From: Rikenellaceae bacterium
GTDB lineage: Bacteria > Bacteroidota > Bacteroidia > Bacteroidales > Rikenellaceae
Reading direction: 5' to 3'
Assembly (NCBI GenBank): GCA_902363575.1
Contig: CABJAJ010000001.1
Span: 310,001-374,000 of the forward strand
DNA: 64,000 nucleotides
The position numbers and the translations under genes were made by a program. Shown here one piece after another: positions 1-7,795 of this stretch. Below the pieces are notes generated by a model. The model did not search any database. It saw only the letters and a program-made list of their open reading frames with translations, and had not been told where the DNA came from. The first letter of the stretch is position 1; each line of letters starts with the position of its first letter.

Positions 1-738
1 AATAAACTGTCGTCCTTTTTCCGTCCAATACAGATGATCGCGCGTGCGGGGTTTCATTTCACTGTCGAGGTACGGAATAGGTACGATCCGCGCATAGCCT
101 TTGTCCCGGTAAGGCGTGTAGAGCATGAAGCACTCACCCTGCCGGTATTGGATGCGTTTCTCGCAGAGCAGTTGATTCAACCGCCGGGCGCTTATCCCTA
201 AATCCAGCGCAATGCGGTTCACCGTCACGAGAGCGGTACTATCCATTACCTTGTCGTAATACTGCACTTTGGGAGCCGCCTTGCTCAGCTCTTGCTCCTG
301 ATGCTGGTTCGTCTGTTCCAACAGGCGTGTCCGGGCCTCAAGCCGCTCCTTTTCCTCCTCGGATGCCAAGAGCATTTGAGCAAGCTCCTTGCGGGATATG
401 GCGGCCACGTTCGGAGCGGAGGATTGCATTTCACGCAGACGGGTTTCCATCGCATTGAACTGCGTGATGAAGTCGAGCTTAAATTGCAATGCTTGTTTGC
501 CGGTGAAGCCCATCACGAGCAAACTGAATCCGTCCCGATCCATATAATACATGGGGAGCGTTCTGCCGGTGGAATCGGTGTAAGTACCTGTGTAGTAGAA
601 CTGAGCCGAATTTTCGGCTGAGTGAATTAAGCTGTTTATAGAATCCAATACATGCTTATGCTGTTTGCCGAACTTCCCGGCGACAAGCAGGCTCGTCGTT
701 GTCGGCTTACCATCGGATATGGTTACAAGCGTATTCAT
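1..738 (-). CDS. Rha/KilAC-type phage antirepressor (3' end beyond window)
   Basis: Starts at 738 (MNTLVTISDGKPTT) and stays open to base 1, so at least 246 codons with the C-terminus missing. The N-terminal ~95 residues look like a Rha domain (LLVAGKFGKQHKHVLDSI, then YYMDRDGFSLLVMGFTGKQA). A coiled-coil linker (~105-145) follows. The C-terminal part is a KilAC domain (KAAPKVQYYDKVMDS, ISARRLNQLL helix-turn-helix, LYWTEKGRQFI). Such proteins counteract prophage repressors or redirect early gene expression. The start lies 7 nt after the stop of the small ORF 746-991, an arrangement suited to translational coupling, and that ORF is preceded by a C4-like antisense RNA. Family call is confident; the target repressor is unknown. 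Confidence 0.85.
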   Translation of the reverse strand, partial: MNTLVTISDGKPTTTSLLVAGKFGKQHKHVLDSINSLIHSAENSAQFYYTGTYTDSTGRTLPMYYMDRDGFSLLVMGFTGKQALQFKLDFITQFNAMETRLREMQSSAPNVAAISRKELAQMLLASEEEKERLEARTRLLEQTNQHQEQELSKAAPKVQYYDKVMDSTALVTVNRIALDLGISARRLNQLLCEKRIQYRQGECFMLYTPYRDKGYARIVPIPYLDSEMKPRTRDHLYWTEKGRQFI

Positions 739-745
739 AGCTCCA

Positions 746-991
746 CTATTTACAGACGTTATCCCATACCTCTTTACCGGCACAGGTAATCAAGGTTTCC
801 TGAATACCGGTTGCTGCATTGTCGAGCATGAAAGCTTCGTCCTCGTGAGGGTAGGTGCATTTGCCCTTGTCGGCGAACATATACGCCTCAAGTTTTAATT
901 GTAGGGTGTGATGAGCTTGTAGTATCGATACAAGCTCGGGGCTACAAAAGCCCTTGTGCGGCATGGCCGCAGAAATTTGATAGTTTTTCAT
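746..991 (-). CDS. Small icd-like coupled ORF, locus M (81 aa)
   Basis: Short acidic protein beginning MKNYQISAAMPHKGF. Its C-terminal half (YMFADKGKCTYPHEDEAF, then LDNAATGIQETLITCAGKEV) is nearly identical to the last ORFs at 20,745-21,029 and 35,336-35,608. I recognise no enzymatic family. It sits between a C4-like RNA (1,018-1,172) and the antirepressor at 738, 7 nt away, which is the position of icd in the P1 immI operon, where the small ORF's translation gates antirepressor expression. Its start codon directly abuts the RNA-complementary sequence (991-1,004). Function is inferred from position only. Confidence 0.7.
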   Translation of the reverse strand: MKNYQISAAMPHKGFCSPELVSILQAHHTLQLKLEAYMFADKGKCTYPHEDEAFMLDNAATGIQETLITCAGKEVWDNVCK

Positions 992-1004
992 ACAGGTTTG
1001 AACA
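989..1004 (-). promoter_or_regulatory. Antisense target at start of small ORF, locus M
   Basis: On the minus strand the segment TGTTCAAACCTGTATG overlaps the start codon. The 3' arm of the upstream RNA (plus-strand 1,044-1,061) is its complement: TGTTCAA and ACCTGTA both match, separated by one bulged C. Pairing would cover the initiation region. Confidence 0.65.
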
Positions 1005-1017
1005 TTAAACCGTTAAA

Positions 1018-1172
1018 CAAAAAGTGGCTTCGTCTTTCCCGCTGTTCAACACCTGTAAGGCTTGCCGGGGCATTAACCATCCGGCACGGGGGTACGAAAC
1101 CACATGAATATTATACGCACAAAAAATGCCCGTATATTAGACGGACATCATCCGCCTTACAGAAAGTTGAAC
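1018..1172 (-). ncRNA. C4-like antisense RNA, locus M (type A)
   Basis: Predicted RNA reading leftward from about 1,172. The 5' arm (1,154-1,172) pairs with the 3' arm (1,044-1,061) to make a long closing stem; inside are a GGCGGA/TCCGTC hairpin and a hairpin with the conserved loop TTAATG (1,071-1,076). A terminator stem (1,095-1,103 with 1,024-1,032) ends in a T run at 1,019-1,023. The 3' arm is also complementary to the start of the next ORF (991-1,004). The architecture matches eight other units in the prophage. Seen: complementarity and terminator. Inferred: a regulatory RNA analogous to P1 C4. Confidence 0.72.
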
Positions 1173-1176
1173 AAGA

Positions 1177-1207
1177 CAAAAGTATTCATAATTTTTTACA
1201 AATCCAA
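1177..1207 (-). promoter_or_regulatory. Promoter of locus M RNA
   Basis: Minus-strand -7 box TACTTTTG (1,177-1,184) with TTGG (1,204-1,207) as a -33 element, 19 nt apart, matching the Bacteroidetes consensus TTTG-N19-TAnnTTTG. The RNA's 5' arm begins 5 nt downstream. Confidence 0.7.
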
Positions 1208-1295
1208 TAGTTAAAAATTGCATCCTACTTTTTTTCAGTAAAATAAGTACAAATATCTGTGTTTCAGTACTGACCACAAAATTGTGGTGAGTGAA

Positions 1296-1760
1296 TCATC
1301 TGTTTATTTCGTCCAAGTCAATAACGATACCCTTGCAATAGGGTAATTCCCCATCATCATTGATCGTGAATGATGCGCAAGGCATTTTCGAGGTTATGAG
1401 CCAACATAATCCTGCGTCACTGTCAGGATACGCAGAAACCCGGATCAAACGAGGGTTGTTATCATTATCGTAATCGTCCGATAAAGGAACAATCATATTA
1501 CATTCTGCTTTCTCAGGACTTAATTTTACATCTGTGTATGAATACTTTTCGCCTTTGAATAACAGAGCAAAATCACTTTCCCATGATGTATCCTCCTCGC
1601 CATTGATAGCTCCTCGCATTTCGAGCAAATCATCTGACTCCCCGAACAATACCAGCAGATTACTTTCTGAGGCAATGCGTTCCTGCTCTGCTGTCATTAC
1701 ATCACTGGCGTTTTTCCCGTTCAGCAACTCTGCGAGCTGCTCTTTAGTCCAAATTTTCAT
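1296..1760 (-). CDS. Hypothetical acidic protein (154 aa)
   Basis: Begins MKIWTKEQLAELLNGK; an alternative start lies two codons upstream at 1766. The protein is acidic and hydrophilic with no signal peptide or membrane segment. I recognise no domain. It ends ahead of the locus M promoter and starts 7 nt beyond the stop of the recombinase gene at 1,767, so both are probably co-transcribed leftward. It could be an accessory (moron) gene of the phage. Confidence 0.6.
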   Translation of the reverse strand: MKIWTKEQLAELLNGKNASDVMTAEQERIASESNLLVLFGESDDLLEMRGAINGEEDTSWESDFALLFKGEKYSYTDVKLSPEKAECNMIVPLSDDYDNDNNPRLIRVSAYPDSDAGLCWLITSKMPCASFTINDDGELPYCKGIVIDLDEINR

Positions 1761-1766
1761 AATCAT

Positions 1767-2618
1767 CTATTTAAAGTAAATTTTAACCGTATCCGGCAAT
1801 TCCCTCTTTTCGGCGCATATATAGGATTCGGTCATTTTGGAATCGCTATGCCCCATCATACGGCTGATGGTAAAAATATCGAGACCCAAAAGGTGCAGAT
1901 TGGTGGCAAAGCTAATGCGTCCGGTATGACTGCTAACAAACTCCCACTTTTCGCCTGATCGCTTTATGCCCCCGTGAATGACTTGTACGAGGCTGTCGAT
2001 ACAGCACGCCTTGCACATGCGACGCAGCGTATTAATATAGGTAGTCAAAGTGACCTCCTTGCGCGGTATGGCCAAGAGCTCCCACACAAGCGGTTTGAGA
2101 GGCAATGCCGCCTTCGTATTGGTTTTTTCGGAAATGTAAATCAAATTTCCGTCCTCGTCCACATTGTCGCGGGTGATTTTGCAAAAGTCGGATTTCCGCA
2201 TCCCTGTGTAGGCGGAAATAAGAAAGTTCGCACGTACCGAACGTTCGGTTTCGTTCTGCGGCTCGTATTCCTCCAAACGTTTCAGTTCGTCTAAATTGAG
2301 GTATGTTTTGACCGTCTTATCCTTTTTGGAGGTCAGGAGTTCTTTATAATTTTGCGCGGGGAAGTTGTACCCTGCTTTGCGTGCAGCACTCAGAAAATTT
2401 CGGATCACGGCAAAGTAGGTCGCCGCCGAGGATTTGGAAACTTCGCCCTTGAGAAAATCCGCAAAGCCGTCGCACCATTGGTCTGTCAAATCATCCCACG
2501 ACACCGGCACTCCCGCGTTGTACGCGAGCATTTTGTTATAAATCTGCGCCAAACCGGTTTTGCGGATAAAGTAGTCGCCAAGATCGGGTTGCTTAGGCTT
2601 TCTGCTAAAAATTGTCAT
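1767..2618 (-). CDS. Tyrosine recombinase (283 aa)
   Basis: Site-specific tyrosine recombinase. An N-terminal SAM-like DNA-binding domain (~1-105) precedes a catalytic domain. Visible catalytic motifs: Arg in AYTGMRKSDF, Lys in SEKTNTKAAL, His and Arg in SSHTGRISFATNL, His in MMGHSDSKM, and the Tyr nucleophile in TESYICAE. It is shorter than the integrase at the other end (451 aa) and only distantly similar. Lying inside the phage, divergent to the head genes, it could be a second integrase, an invertase or the recombinase of an inserted element. Which of these is not determinable here. Confidence 0.88.
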   Translation of the reverse strand: MTIFSRKPKQPDLGDYFIRKTGLAQIYNKMLAYNAGVPVSWDDLTDQWCDGFADFLKGEVSKSSAATYFAVIRNFLSAARKAGYNFPAQNYKELLTSKKDKTVKTYLNLDELKRLEEYEPQNETERSVRANFLISAYTGMRKSDFCKITRDNVDEDGNLIYISEKTNTKAALPLKPLVWELLAIPRKEVTLTTYINTLRRMCKACCIDSLVQVIHGGIKRSGEKWEFVSSHTGRISFATNLHLLGLDIFTISRMMGHSDSKMTESYICAEKRELPDTVKIYFK

Positions 2619-2914
2619 AAGAATAAAAATAGCCTCAATTCGGACACCGGGGGTAGTGCGACCCTGGAGGCGAAAAGAAGCTATTAAGTTATCATTGCGC
2701 TGGCACTACTCAGCGTTTTGACTTCAAAGATATAAATAAATTTCCAAAACATAAATAAATGCGAATAAAAATATATTAATGTAAATTTATGTTGTCGGCA
2801 TAATGACTGACAGACACCGGTTACATCCGCCAAAAATATTTTTAATACACACATATACAGCATATAAAAATCATTATTTCTGACTTAATACAGTGGTAAA
2901 AATTTGCGAACATT

Positions 2915-2946
2915 TTTGCAAATTATAAAAACACACAATATATTTG
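2915..2946 (+). promoter_or_regulatory. Promoter of the head-gene operon leader
   Basis: TTTG (2,915-2,918), 20 nt, then TATATTTG (2,939-2,946), a strong match to the Bacteroidetes sigma-ABfr promoter. It faces the head genes; the divergent recombinase starts at 2,618. The stretch 2,619-2,914 is AT-rich and holds no gene that I can see. Confidence 0.7.
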
Positions 2947-2951
2947 TCTTG

Positions 2952-3071
2952 TGTAGTGAGCTTTTGGATAATCGGCTCTTTTCCAATGCAGGTGATGACG
3001 CCTGCCACGTAGATACAGGACGCAAGACTAATCCCGGAACCGGTGCTACGTGTACTTGTTCCGGGATTTTT
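2952..3071 (+). ncRNA. Structured leader / attenuator upstream of head genes
   Basis: Between the promoter and the first head gene lies a folded leader: hairpin GCAGG/CCTGC (2,988-3,005), stem CACGTAG/CTACGTG (3,006-3,012 with 3,046-3,052), and a terminator-like stem AATCCCGGAAC/GTTCCGGGATT (3,030-3,040 with 3,058-3,068) followed by Ts. The 5' GTCTTGTGT (2,947-2,955 region) can pair, with G-U pairs, to ACGCAAGAC both in the leader (3,020-3,028) and in the gene start (3,111-3,119). It resembles the C4-like units in plan but not in sequence. A late-gene attenuator is the simplest reading. Confidence 0.5.
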
Positions 3072-3101
3072 GTTGTATGCTTTATTTAAAACAATGAATA
3101 G

Positions 3102-3770
3102 ATGAAATTTACGCAAGACGAAGCCTTCAAAGAACTTGAAGCAACACTGGGAAATCCCCAAACCCGTAACATCAGCGACCGAACAATCCGTGAGACCTTG
3201 GAAACCCTGATGCCTCTCATGGTAAACGATGAAACCGAATTGTCCGATTTTGTGACCTCCATTACTCCGGTGTTGAAATCGGTGGAGGGCAATATGAGAT
3301 CGGATATTTCGGCCAAAATCGCCCTGATCGGAAGCAAAAATGCTGCCCCCGCCAAGCAGGAAGCAGGAGCGCCAGCTAAACCTGTCCCGCAAGAAAGACC
3401 TTCCTACGAGGATGATTTGGCCGAGCTCAAGGCATTTAAGGAACGAATGGAGCAAGAAGGTCTGAAAGCCCACAGGGAAAAGGTAAATCAAAAAATCAAG
3501 TCTATCCTTACCGAGCAGGGCGCGAACAACGAAGTTATGCAAGACGTCGCCATTCGCTTTACCGAGATCGATTACGACCTCTCTCCGGAAGAGATCGCTA
3601 CGAAATGCCGTAAAACCTATGACGAACAGTACACGCGCTTCATGTCGCAAGTAGGCACCCCCTATGGTGGCACGCAGTCTATGGCTCCCGCTTCTCCTCT
3701 GACAAAAGAGCAGCGCGAAGCCGCAATCGCGGAAAACACCAAAAGATTCCGCGCGAACATTCCTGTTTAA
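3102..3770 (+). CDS. Putative capsid scaffolding protein (222 aa)
   Basis: Hydrophilic, helical and charged, with a low-complexity Ala/Pro/Lys linker around residues 88-103 and predicted coiled coil around 105-150; the tail is QREAAIAENTKRF. It directly precedes the decoration and major capsid genes, the usual place of a scaffold or scaffold-protease. No protease motif is evident. Call rests on composition and synteny, not on a recognised domain. Confidence 0.55.
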   Translation: MKFTQDEAFKELEATLGNPQTRNISDRTIRETLETLMPLMVNDETELSDFVTSITPVLKSVEGNMRSDISAKIALIGSKNAAPAKQEAGAPAKPVPQERPSYEDDLAELKAFKERMEQEGLKAHREKVNQKIKSILTEQGANNEVMQDVAIRFTEIDYDLSPEEIATKCRKTYDEQYTRFMSQVGTPYGGTQSMAPASPLTKEQREAAIAENTKRFRANIPV

Positions 3771-3785
3771 CCAAAAAACTGAACT

Positions 3786-4424
3786 ATGCGACTACACAAT
3801 CGTTATGCGCATGAACACCAGCAGGTCGGTGGCGGCATCCCTGTCTGGTGTGAAATTCCGAAAGTCCGCATCAGCGGCGGTATGATCCAAAATAAGATTC
3901 AACTTTGGGAGGTACTTTCCGCCGGATCGCCCGTCGAGTACGATACGAAAACGCACAAGGCAAAGATTCTGCGATGTTGGCAGGTCACGGCGGTAGATAC
4001 CAGTACGCAGGCGGGCTCTTCCATCATCACCCTCAAAAGGACGGCCCGCACGCCCGAAATTTTCTCCGGCCTCAATATTATGGTTGCGCCCAGCTCCATC
4101 ACAGGAAAAGGCAAGGCAGTGACGGTAACGCTGGTGGACGACACAAACGACGACGCATTTATCGTCACCGTGCCGACTGCAGATATTGACGCCGTGACGG
4201 TGGGCAAGTTCCTTGTCGAAGCAGCCGGGACGGGCACAGGTCAGTCCATGTACTGTATTCCCAACAACGTGACCAAAGAGGATACCGTTGGCGGCAATCA
4301 GAATGCCGTCGATATTCCACGCGGGGTCAAATATCTGTTCGAGAATACGATCCCGCCTATGCCGGATGTGGTGAAGGCAAATATTCCTCTTGTCGAATGG
4401 GACTGGCATCCCGAAAAACAATAA
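3786..4424 (+). CDS. Putative head fibre/decoration protein (212 aa)
   Basis: Begins MRLHNRYAHEHQQVGGGIPV, an opening I associate with head fibre/decoration proteins of Bacteroides phages. The rest is beta-rich, with alternating short strands and TVTLVDDTNDDAF-like segments. It sits between the scaffold-like gene and the major capsid gene (3-nt gap to the latter), as decoration proteins do. The assignment is by context and resemblance from memory. Confidence 0.55.
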   Translation: MRLHNRYAHEHQQVGGGIPVWCEIPKVRISGGMIQNKIQLWEVLSAGSPVEYDTKTHKAKILRCWQVTAVDTSTQAGSSIITLKRTARTPEIFSGLNIMVAPSSITGKGKAVTVTLVDDTNDDAFIVTVPTADIDAVTVGKFLVEAAGTGTGQSMYCIPNNVTKEDTVGGNQNAVDIPRGVKYLFENTIPPMPDVVKANIPLVEWDWHPEKQ

Positions 4425-4427
4425 ACG

Positions 4428-5645
4428 ATGCTACCAAGTTTAACTTATCAATCTGATTTCTACCGTCTCATTTCGGGGGCTCTTCTCAATAGTAACGGGC
4501 GGTACGAAAGCCTGGAGGTTTTCTTCCGGGACGAACTGAGCGAAAATGCTTTCCCGAAAATGAAATGGTCGGAGCTCCTGGAGGTGGCCGACGAAAATCC
4601 ATCGGGAGAATATACACAGGTCATCGGGACAAATTCCCAACCTGTGATGGCAAACTACGTTTCCGATGATTCGGAGGGACAATTGATGTCAAACGCCGGT
4701 TTCAGCCTGAACAAAGACACCATGCCTATCATGCGTCGGATGCTCAATTTCAACGAAAAGAGTGTCCGCGATGGACAGTATCTTATGGAACGGGGAGGGA
4801 TGCCGGATTACCAACGCATTTTCAACTCCTTCAATAAAGACGCTTCCGACCTGATTGCGACGTTGCACATGCTGCGCAGTTTTTCGACGTTGCAAGTCGA
4901 ATCGACAGGCAAACTTTTAACGGACGCCGAAAACAATGCAGGCGGTATTCAAGGGCTGAAAATCGACTTTTTGCAATATGCTCCGGCTGAAAACCGCCAA
5001 AAGTGCGGCGGCTTTGCAGATAAAGTCTATCCGTCGTTAGGTAAGAAATTCCCGTGGACGGACGAGAAGGCCTATCCTATCGGTGATTTGATGGATATGT
5101 ATAATTACTATCGTAATGTTGCGCTGGTGCCGTTTAGGGGCGTGTTCCGCATGAACGCCAAAACCTTTTCACTGTTTGTAAATCATCCCAGTACAATAAC
5201 GGAGGTAAAGGTTTGGAAAACAAAAGCTCTCGCAAGCGCCGAAAATCTGGTGCACTACGTAATTACGAATGAGGATATAAACGAGTATCTGAGCACGCGG
5301 CTGGGACTTCCCGTCATTAGCGTCGAAGATTGGTACGGCATAACCTCTGTTCTCGATCCGGCAACACAGAAGATTGTAAAGTCTCCCCAGGTTGCTTTTG
5401 CGGACGGCGTGGTGGTACTGCGCCCGGAGGGTAAGTTCGGTGAACTCCAGTGGACTCGTCCGAGCTCTCTGTTCGCTACTCCCATCAATCCGATGTATTA
5501 TGCGGACGGAGGCAAGATCGGCGTGCGGCAGATTATCGATTCCAAAGTAAGATCGATGCAATTTATTGCCGAGAGCCGGGGTATTCCGGTTCCTCGCAAC
5601 ATCGATTATTTCCTCTATTTGGATATTACTAAAGCAGCGAATTAA
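4428..5645 (+). CDS. Major capsid protein (405 aa)
   Basis: Length, position after the scaffold and decoration genes and before connectors, and overall composition (globular, mixed, no membrane segment) fit a major capsid protein. The C-terminal part, with WTRPSSLFATPINPMYYAD and a terminal IDYFLYLDITKAA, resembles the P-domain-like endings of HK97-fold capsids of Bacteroidales phages. No N-terminal cleavage site is obvious. A strong hairpin follows the stop, consistent with a highly expressed gene. Confidence 0.7.
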   Translation: MLPSLTYQSDFYRLISGALLNSNGRYESLEVFFRDELSENAFPKMKWSELLEVADENPSGEYTQVIGTNSQPVMANYVSDDSEGQLMSNAGFSLNKDTMPIMRRMLNFNEKSVRDGQYLMERGGMPDYQRIFNSFNKDASDLIATLHMLRSFSTLQVESTGKLLTDAENNAGGIQGLKIDFLQYAPAENRQKCGGFADKVYPSLGKKFPWTDEKAYPIGDLMDMYNYYRNVALVPFRGVFRMNAKTFSLFVNHPSTITEVKVWKTKALASAENLVHYVITNEDINEYLSTRLGLPVISVEDWYGITSVLDPATQKIVKSPQVAFADGVVVLRPEGKFGELQWTRPSSLFATPINPMYYADGGKIGVRQIIDSKVRSMQFIAESRGIPVPRNIDYFLYLDITKAAN

Positions 5646-5651
5646 CCGTGA

Positions 5652-5687
5652 GGGGTAGGTGCGGAAGGTGTTGCGCCTACCCCTTTA
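5652..5687 (+). terminator. Hairpin after major capsid gene
   Basis: GGGGTAGGTGC (5,652-5,662) pairs with GCGCCTACCCC (5,673-5,683), followed by TTT. Likely a partial terminator or mRNA-stabilising end after the capsid gene, with read-through into the connector genes. Confidence 0.65.
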
Positions 5688-5699
5688 AACCTTGTCTTT

Positions 5700-6107
5700 A
5701 TGCGTATCCCGCGTGTTGTCGATATATTTAACGAGGATGAAATTCGCTGTGTCGAGATTTATCCTCTCGAGGAGTGGCTACGCGGCATGGTGGATTATGA
5801 CGTGCCGGACGAGACACTTGCTGCCCTGCTTTTTAATCGAGGCATCAGGAAGTTGTCGCCCGCATCCGAGATTAGCGCCCGTGACCGGGAGTTGTGCTAT
5901 GCCGATCTGCTCATGTGGCTTTCGGGTAGTTCAATAAAGACGGGTGGAGAAATGGAAAGCGATAACGGCTGGCAGCACCAAAAGTCCAGTAAGAATGTCA
6001 GCAATCGCAAAGAGTTGGAGCGGCGGGCAATGGCGATCTACGGCAAGTACGATGACCCGCGCAGCAAAGAGCGTCGCCGCACGATAATCAAGCCGATCTA
6101 TGGATAA
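5700..6107 (+). CDS. Putative head-tail connector/adaptor (135 aa)
   Basis: Small helical protein immediately after the capsid gene; its last 8 nt overlap the next start at 6,100. The conserved-looking core (LEEWLRGMVDYDVPDETLAA, then ARDRELCYADLLMWL) and basic C-terminus suit a gp6-type head-tail adaptor. Function is inferred from gene order in siphophages. Confidence 0.5.
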   Translation: MRIPRVVDIFNEDEIRCVEIYPLEEWLRGMVDYDVPDETLAALLFNRGIRKLSPASEISARDRELCYADLLMWLSGSSIKTGGEMESDNGWQHQKSSKNVSNRKELERRAMAIYGKYDDPRSKERRRTIIKPIYG

Positions 6108-6429
6108 TCCGCGCTATCCGCATAAGCTCAAAATTTTTCGTGCTAAAACGGCGGATGATCTTCCCGTGACCGACGCAGAGGGCAATCCTGAATACGACGT
6201 GGTGTTAAGTAGCGTATTTGGCTACCGCTCGCGCTCGGGAGGCATGGGATCATCGGGAGGTCCGGCAAAGTTCGATTACAAGATTTCGCTTCCTCGCCAC
6301 CAAGCGGATATTCATACGAATGATCTATTGGTGCTCAAGGACTATACCAGAACCTATCAAGGGAGTGTGGTGGATGCTATGACGTACAACTGGGGATCAA
6401 ATATTTGGTTTGACGAGGTAAAAAATTAG
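6100..6429 (+). CDS. Putative head-tail stopper/completion protein (109 aa)
   Basis: Begins MDNPRYPHKLKIFRAK and contains beta-rich segments with DIHTNDLLVLKDYTRTYQGS, reminiscent of the small beta-barrel stopper proteins that follow the adaptor in siphophage genomes. Overlaps the previous gene by 8 nt and ends 5 nt before the holin. Assignment by order and size. Confidence 0.45.
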   Translation: MDNPRYPHKLKIFRAKTADDLPVTDAEGNPEYDVVLSSVFGYRSRSGGMGSSGGPAKFDYKISLPRHQADIHTNDLLVLKDYTRTYQGSVVDAMTYNWGSNIWFDEVKN

Positions 6430-6434
6430 AATCT

Positions 6435-6983
6435 ATGTGGGAAATATTCGACCATCTGAAATTCCTCAAACACATCTTCAATTTTGCGGATGTAAAAGTC
6501 CAGAGTTGCGGTGTCCTCAGCGCAGGGTTGGGTATTCTTGCGAATTGGGCGGCTCTTGTGACCGGATGCTACACATATTTGGTAACTAACGTATTGGGGG
6601 TTAGTGTTTTTCTTATTACCTGTCTGTTTGTCATTATGGTCGTGGATTACATCACCGGACTTACGGCTGCCCATCAGGAAGGACAGAAGATCATATCCCA
6701 AAAAGGACTTCGCTGGGTATTCAAGTTAGGCTTCTACATCCTCACGCTTGTCACGCTCAACGGCTTTGTAAAAGAGGCTTTCTACCAGGGGCAAGAATGG
6801 CTTATCTATCCTCTGAATCTGATAAAGCTCTATGCCATGTTCCATATCTGTTTGTGGGAAATCAAAAGCATCGGCGAGAATCTTCATCGGTTGGGCTACG
6901 GCAACCATATTTCCGATCTGATGGAATGGGTCGGGACTGCTATTCGGGAGTTATTTTCGAGGAAAGTGACAAAAAATGAGTAA
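6435..6983 (+). CDS. Phage holin, holin-4 family (182 aa)
   Basis: Several hydrophobic helices: about residues 30-50 (SAGLGILANWAALVTG), 55-80 (VSVFLITCLFVIMVVDYITGL, preceding a cytoplasmic AAHQEGQKIISQKGL loop), 95-115 and 125-145. The VVDYITGL...KG pattern followed by more helices is characteristic of the toxin-secretion/phage-lysis holin family found in Bacteroidetes and Firmicutes phages. It forms membrane lesions at the end of infection. A holin between connector genes is unusual; no endolysin is beside it. The stop overlaps the next start by 8 nt. Confidence 0.75.
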   Translation: MWEIFDHLKFLKHIFNFADVKVQSCGVLSAGLGILANWAALVTGCYTYLVTNVLGVSVFLITCLFVIMVVDYITGLTAAHQEGQKIISQKGLRWVFKLGFYILTLVTLNGFVKEAFYQGQEWLIYPLNLIKLYAMFHICLWEIKSIGENLHRLGYGNHISDLMEWVGTAIRELFSRKVTKNE

Positions 6984-7395
6984 AGCAAAAAATGAAAAAA
7001 CGATTAATGCTGCATTTCGCAGGTTGCAGGTCCGCGCCTTCGACCGTTGTCGTGAAGGAATGATACGTATTCTTCGGGAGGCGGTAGTTTATGCTCTCGA
7101 GATACATGATATGGGGCATCAACGACACCTCGAAACGGGAGATAGCTACGGCTGGGGTCTTTGGCATAACGGGAAGTTGATAGAGATCAGTGTTACGGCA
7201 AAGGAGGGGCCGGTAGAAGGTGATACGAACCTTATGTTGTCGGCCTATCCGGTTCCCTCGCTGGGTTGGGTGGGCGTGGTGATGGCGGGCATGAAACCTC
7301 AATACTATTTCGCCACGCAATACGAGAATGAGATTTTGACGGCAACGGCTCAAATGATACGAAGTAATTTCCTCTCTTTCTTCCAACCGATATGA
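6976..7395 (+). CDS. Putative neck protein, gp10-like (139 aa)
   Basis: Basic N-terminus then a compact alpha/beta domain (HLETGDSYGWGLWHNGKL..., YFATQYENEILTATAQMIR). Sits between the stopper/holin and the tail terminator-like gene, where HK97 gp10-type neck proteins usually lie. ATGA overlap with the next gene implies coupled translation. Weak similarity; mainly synteny. Confidence 0.45.
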   Translation: MSKAKNEKTINAAFRRLQVRAFDRCREGMIRILREAVVYALEIHDMGHQRHLETGDSYGWGLWHNGKLIEISVTAKEGPVEGDTNLMLSAYPVPSLGWVGVVMAGMKPQYYFATQYENEILTATAQMIRSNFLSFFQPI

Positions 7396-7793
7396 CGCTA
7401 CACGACTATGATATTACGGCTATCGAATCCGCATTGCGAGACCTTATTATCCATGCCGATGTAAGCCGCAACGTGTATGATGACCGGCCCACTTCGATCA
7501 ACGGCAAATCATCCATGCAGGACTTTGTTGTCGTGCGGGTCATGGGGACGGTCGAGGATTTGAACACCTATGCTACGGCTACCTGCACGATTCATCTTTT
7601 TGCCAAAGACGTGTCGGGCCTGAAAAACTCTAAGAAACTTTCGGCCATGTATCACAAACTGGTCGAGGGGCTTCCGGCAGCACAAGGTCGCCTTATGTTC
7701 AACGGCTTGCCAAGTATCGTCGCAGACGCCAAAGACGGTTACGGCTACCATGTGCGGATTATTAATCTACGAACAATTATTAAAATATTTTAA
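7392..7793 (+). CDS. Putative tail terminator/completion protein (133 aa)
   Basis: Alpha/beta protein of the size of siphophage tail terminators, ending HVRIINLRTIIKIF. It overlaps the preceding gene by ATGA and directly precedes the tail tube gene by 2 nt, the canonical place of the tail terminator. Function inferred from order. Confidence 0.5.
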   Translation: MTLHDYDITAIESALRDLIIHADVSRNVYDDRPTSINGKSSMQDFVVVRVMGTVEDLNTYATATCTIHLFAKDVSGLKNSKKLSAMYHKLVEGLPAAQGRLMFNGLPSIVADAKDGYGYHVRIINLRTIIKIF

Positions 7794-7795
7794 AT

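Noticed and set aside
2874..3650. 258-aa minus-strand gene over the scaffold region
   Set aside because: Opposes a clear plus-strand structural gene with its own promoter and has shadow-like composition.
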